Origin: an uncultured Eubacteriales bacterium
Lineage (GTDB): Bacteria > Bacillota > Clostridia > Lachnospirales > Bianqueaceae
Direction of reading: 5' to 3'
DNA: 42,383 nucleotides
Assembly: GCA_902783575.1 (NCBI GenBank)
Contig: CACZRP010000045.1
Location: 1 to 42,383 of the forward strand
Below the pieces are notes generated by a model. It was given only the letters and a program-made list of their open reading frames with translations. It searched no databases and was not told the DNA's origin. A program made the position numbers and the translations under genes. Positions 40,515-42,383 of this stretch are shown piece by piece (position 1 is the stretch's first letter; every line of letters starts with the position of its first letter).

Positions 40515-40549
40515 TTTTTCAGCATCAACTTGGGTGGAAGCGAAACGAA

Positions 40550-41158
40550 ATGGAATGGAATTTCCTGTTCTTTTTCAATAGCATCCTGCTGGGCTTCGGC
40601 TTGGCCATGGATGCTTTTTCCGTTTCATTGGCAAACGGATTAACGGAACCGCAAATGAAAAACTCCCGGATGACCTTGATCTCGGGAGTTTATGCAGTCT
40701 TTCAGTTTTTAATGCCCATGGCGGGATGGGTGCTGGTCACCAGGGCGGCTTCTTACTTTTCCAAAGTCCAGAAGCTGATTCCCTGGATCTCCCTGGCCCT
40801 GCTTTCCTATATCGGAGGCAAGATGCTGCTGGAGGGGATCCAGCGGATCAGAAAGCCCCAGGAGAGCGAGGAAGAAGTAAAAAGCACCATAGTTCTGGGA
40901 TTCGGAACCCTGCTGGTTCAGGGCATCGCCACATCCATCGACGCGCTGTCCGTGGGATTTACCATTGCGGATTATTCCGCCGTCATGGCTCTGGCCGCCA
41001 CGATGCTCATCGGCGCCGTGACCTGGATCATCTGCTATGTGGGTCTGGCCATCGGCAAGCGCTTCGGAACGAAGCTTTCACGCTACGCCATGGAAGCAGG
41101 CGGCGTCATACTGATTGGAATCGGCATTGAAATCTTCGTCTCACATATGATTGGCTAA
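40550..41158 (+). CDS. mntP: Manganese efflux pump MntP
   Basis: MntP exports excess manganese. The 202-residue protein has six membrane helices in two similar halves, with the conserved Asp motifs LAMDAFSVSLANG (about 18-30) and SIDALSVGF (about 129-137) and basic linker FSKVQKLIPW. The topology and motifs fit the family fully. The ribosome site is weak (GGTGG) and the start is 35 bp after the crh-like gene, leaving no room for a Mn riboswitch. Its terminator lies inside the converging dipeptidase gene. Confidence 0.9.
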   Translation: MEWNFLFFFNSILLGFGLAMDAFSVSLANGLTEPQMKNSRMTLISGVYAVFQFLMPMAGWVLVTRAASYFSKVQKLIPWISLALLSYIGGKMLLEGIQRIRKPQESEEEVKSTIVLGFGTLLVQGIATSIDALSVGFTIADYSAVMALAATMLIGAVTWIICYVGLAIGKRFGTKLSRYAMEAGGVILIGIGIEIFVSHMIG

Positions 41159-41160
41159 AA

Positions 41161-42123
41161 TTAAAGAACTTCCCTGAGAATTCTCTCCGCGTTGCCGTGA
41201 GAGAATTTTTCTATATCGGAGCTGGTGAAGCCGCGGCGGTAAAGCTCGTTGTAGAGCTTCTCAAAATCCAGCGGGGAGGCCACCTCCAGCTGGCCGCTGA
41301 TACCGTCGAAATCGGAGCCCAGAGCCAGCACTTCGATACCTCCGATGTCGGTCAGGTGCTGGATATGATCGCAGATCCGGGCCACGGTGCTTACCTTGTC
41401 GTGGATTCCGAAGCCCACAAATTCCGGAGCAAAATTGATGCCGATGATGCCTCCCTTGTCGGCCAGCAGACGGATCTGTTTGTCGGTTAGGTTGCGGGTG
41501 TGGGGCGTCAGGGCGCGGCAGCAGGAATGAGAGGCGATAAAGGGCTTTCTGGTGATTTCACAGACATCAAAGAAGCCGCCGTCGGACAGATGGGACACGT
41601 CAATGAGGATACCCAGCTGGTTCATCTGCTGAATGGCTTCTTTTCCGAAGGGGGTCAGGCCCTTCTGCATGATTTCCGGATCCTGGGAGTTGGGATAGCC
41701 GAAGCAGTTGGCAAAATTCCAGGTGAGGGTGATCAGGCGGTAGCCCAGGGTATAGAATTTCTGCAGGTTTTCAAATTTTCCATCCACCATCCGGCCATCC
41801 TCAAAGGTCAGGAAGGCGCTCATCAGGCCGGCCTGGCGGTTGGCCTGGTAATCGTGGTAGTCCTTGGCGAAAGCGATCATGTCGCTGTGGCGGGTGATGG
41901 AGGTCATCAGGCCGGCGTAGAGCTTCTGGCGGTACTGCTCATCGGAAAGACCATTCATCCAGTCGGGATGGGGCATGAAGGTCGCGAAAAACTGGGCGCC
42001 GCAGTCTGCCTTTTTCATACGGACAAGGTCAACGGAAAGCTGATTCTCGTAGAGGGCGTCGGCAGGTGTTTCCGGGCGGCTGAACATCATCAGCGTATCG
42101 CAGTGAAGATCAATATAATGCAT
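41161..42123 (-). CDS. Membrane dipeptidase (peptidase M19)
   Basis: M19 dipeptidases split dipeptides, including D-residue ones, with a two-zinc centre. The 320-residue protein has HxD (DLHCDTL, His7 and Asp9), the bridging Glu in LTFEDG (about 99), His in ILIDVSHLSD and HSCCRAL, and the Asp in LGSDFDG (about 263). It has no signal peptide, so it is cytoplasmic. The ATG at 42123 is preferred because GAGG lies 7 bp upstream and a promoter begins 32 bp before it; the reading frame runs further upstream to 42201 but that part reads as non-coding. It converges on mntP with only 2 bp between stops. Confidence 0.92.
   Translation of the reverse strand: MHYIDLHCDTLMMFSRPETPADALYENQLSVDLVRMKKADCGAQFFATFMPHPDWMNGLSDEQYRQKLYAGLMTSITRHSDMIAFAKDYHDYQANRQAGLMSAFLTFEDGRMVDGKFENLQKFYTLGYRLITLTWNFANCFGYPNSQDPEIMQKGLTPFGKEAIQQMNQLGILIDVSHLSDGGFFDVCEITRKPFIASHSCCRALTPHTRNLTDKQIRLLADKGGIIGINFAPEFVGFGIHDKVSTVARICDHIQHLTDIGGIEVLALGSDFDGISGQLEVASPLDFEKLYNELYRRGFTSSDIEKFSHGNAERILREVL
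41179..41210 (+). terminator. mntP terminator inside the dipeptidase coding region
   Basis: AATTCTCTC (41179-41187) pairs with GAGAGAATT (41199-41207) and is followed by TTT on the plus strand. The bases also encode the last residues of the dipeptidase on the minus strand. Confidence 0.7.
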
Positions 42124-42154
42124 AGAGAACCTCGTAAAAAAGAAAGATGGATTA

Positions 42155-42183
42155 ATTGTATCATTCCGGCCCCTGCTAATCAA
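42155..42183 (-). promoter_or_regulatory. Promoter of the M19 dipeptidase gene
   Basis: On the minus strand TTGATT (42178-42183) and TACAAT (42155-42160) are 17 bp apart, and TGA precedes the -10 as an extended -10. Confidence 0.7.
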
Positions 42184-42219
42184 GTGTCGAAATATTTCCA
42201 TAAAGTCGAAAAAAAGATG

Positions 42220-42248
42220 TTGACTTTGTTCGAAGACCGTGGTAATAT
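42220..42248 (+). promoter_or_regulatory. Promoter of tRNA-Leu
   Basis: TTGACT (42220-42225) and TAATAT (42243-42248) are 17 bp apart, 51 bp before the tRNA. Confidence 0.65.
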
Positions 42249-42299
42249 ATACAACGTTCCTACGACAAAGTCTGCTGAAGATTCCAGGAACAGTTGCAT

Positions 42300-42383
42300 G
42301 CGGATGTGGCGGAATTGGCAGACGCGCTAGATTCAGGTTCTAGTGATCGCAAGGTCATGCAGGTTCAAGTCCTGTCATCCGCA
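42300..42383 (+). tRNA. tRNA-Leu (CAG)
   Basis: Type II tRNA of 84 nt with a variable arm. The acceptor GCGGATG pairs with CATCCGC, and the discriminator A is the last base of the window. The anticodon loop TTCAGGT gives CAG, and the T loop is TTCAAGT. Whether CCA is encoded lies outside the window. Confidence 0.93.

Noticed and set aside
40515..40549. Manganese riboswitch before mntP
   Set aside because: Only 35 bp separate the crh-like gene from mntP, too little for a yybP-ykoY aptamer, and the sequence shows no fold of that kind.

Overview
The window looks like the chromosome of a low-to-moderate-GC Gram-positive of the Clostridia, most likely Lachnospiraceae-like. This is an inference from HPr kinase, a whiA-crh pair, a ROK glucokinase with the CxCGxxGCWE motif, a DUF4298 protein, a YolD-like small protein, strong AGGAGG ribosome sites and tRNA genes without encoded CCA. 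No rRNA, CRISPR array or prophage is visible.

Layout. 0.1-1.4 kb: a stand-alone TnpB gene of the IS200/IS605 (IS1341) type, with a structured RNA region at its 3' side. 1.5-6.3 kb (+): a compact run of flavodoxin, HD hydrolase, P-loop kinase, GH20 hexosaminidase, flavin-reductase-like protein and a lectin-fold-like protein. 6.4-8.4 kb (+): a DUF1622 membrane protein, a membrane-bound XRE regulator and a Nudix hydrolase. 8.6-13.7 kb (-): a large secreted protein with a small membrane-anchored partner, and a glucuronoyl-esterase-like hydrolase. 13.9-18.5 kb (+): a hypothetical protein, then a series led by a perfect consensus promoter overlapped by an inverted repeat. That series holds a YolD-like protein, a predicted PD-(D/E)XK nuclease, a Gfo/Idh/MocA oxidoreductase, a P-loop-less FtsK-like protein, DUF4298 and SurE. 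18.6-24.3 kb (-): a duplicated-domain lipoprotein, a MerR regulator with a textbook MerR-type promoter, an AAA ATPase, an MFS exporter and an XRE-TPR regulator.

24.5-32.3 kb (-) is a sugar PTS locus that also carries the general PTS genes. In transcription order it holds a GH13 amylosucrase-like enzyme, a LacI regulator, a HAD phosphatase, a PTS IIBCA permease (probably for sucrose), ptsH and ptsI. Two perfect matches to the CcpA cre consensus lie at its two promoters. No GH32 sucrose-6-phosphate hydrolase is visible.

32.5-42.4 kb holds an SLC13-type transporter, tRNA-Cys and tRNA-Glu (-), an SGNH hydrolase, an Mrp ATPase, hprK with glucokinase, murB-whiA-crh-mntP, an M19 dipeptidase (-) and tRNA-Leu at the right edge.

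The most connected story is carbon control. The HPr next to ptsI has His15 but an altered Ser46 region. The HPr paralogue after whiA has a perfect KSIMG Ser46 motif at residue 46 but no His15. HprK and cre-like sites are in the same window. This suggests that phosphotransfer and regulation are split between two HPr proteins.
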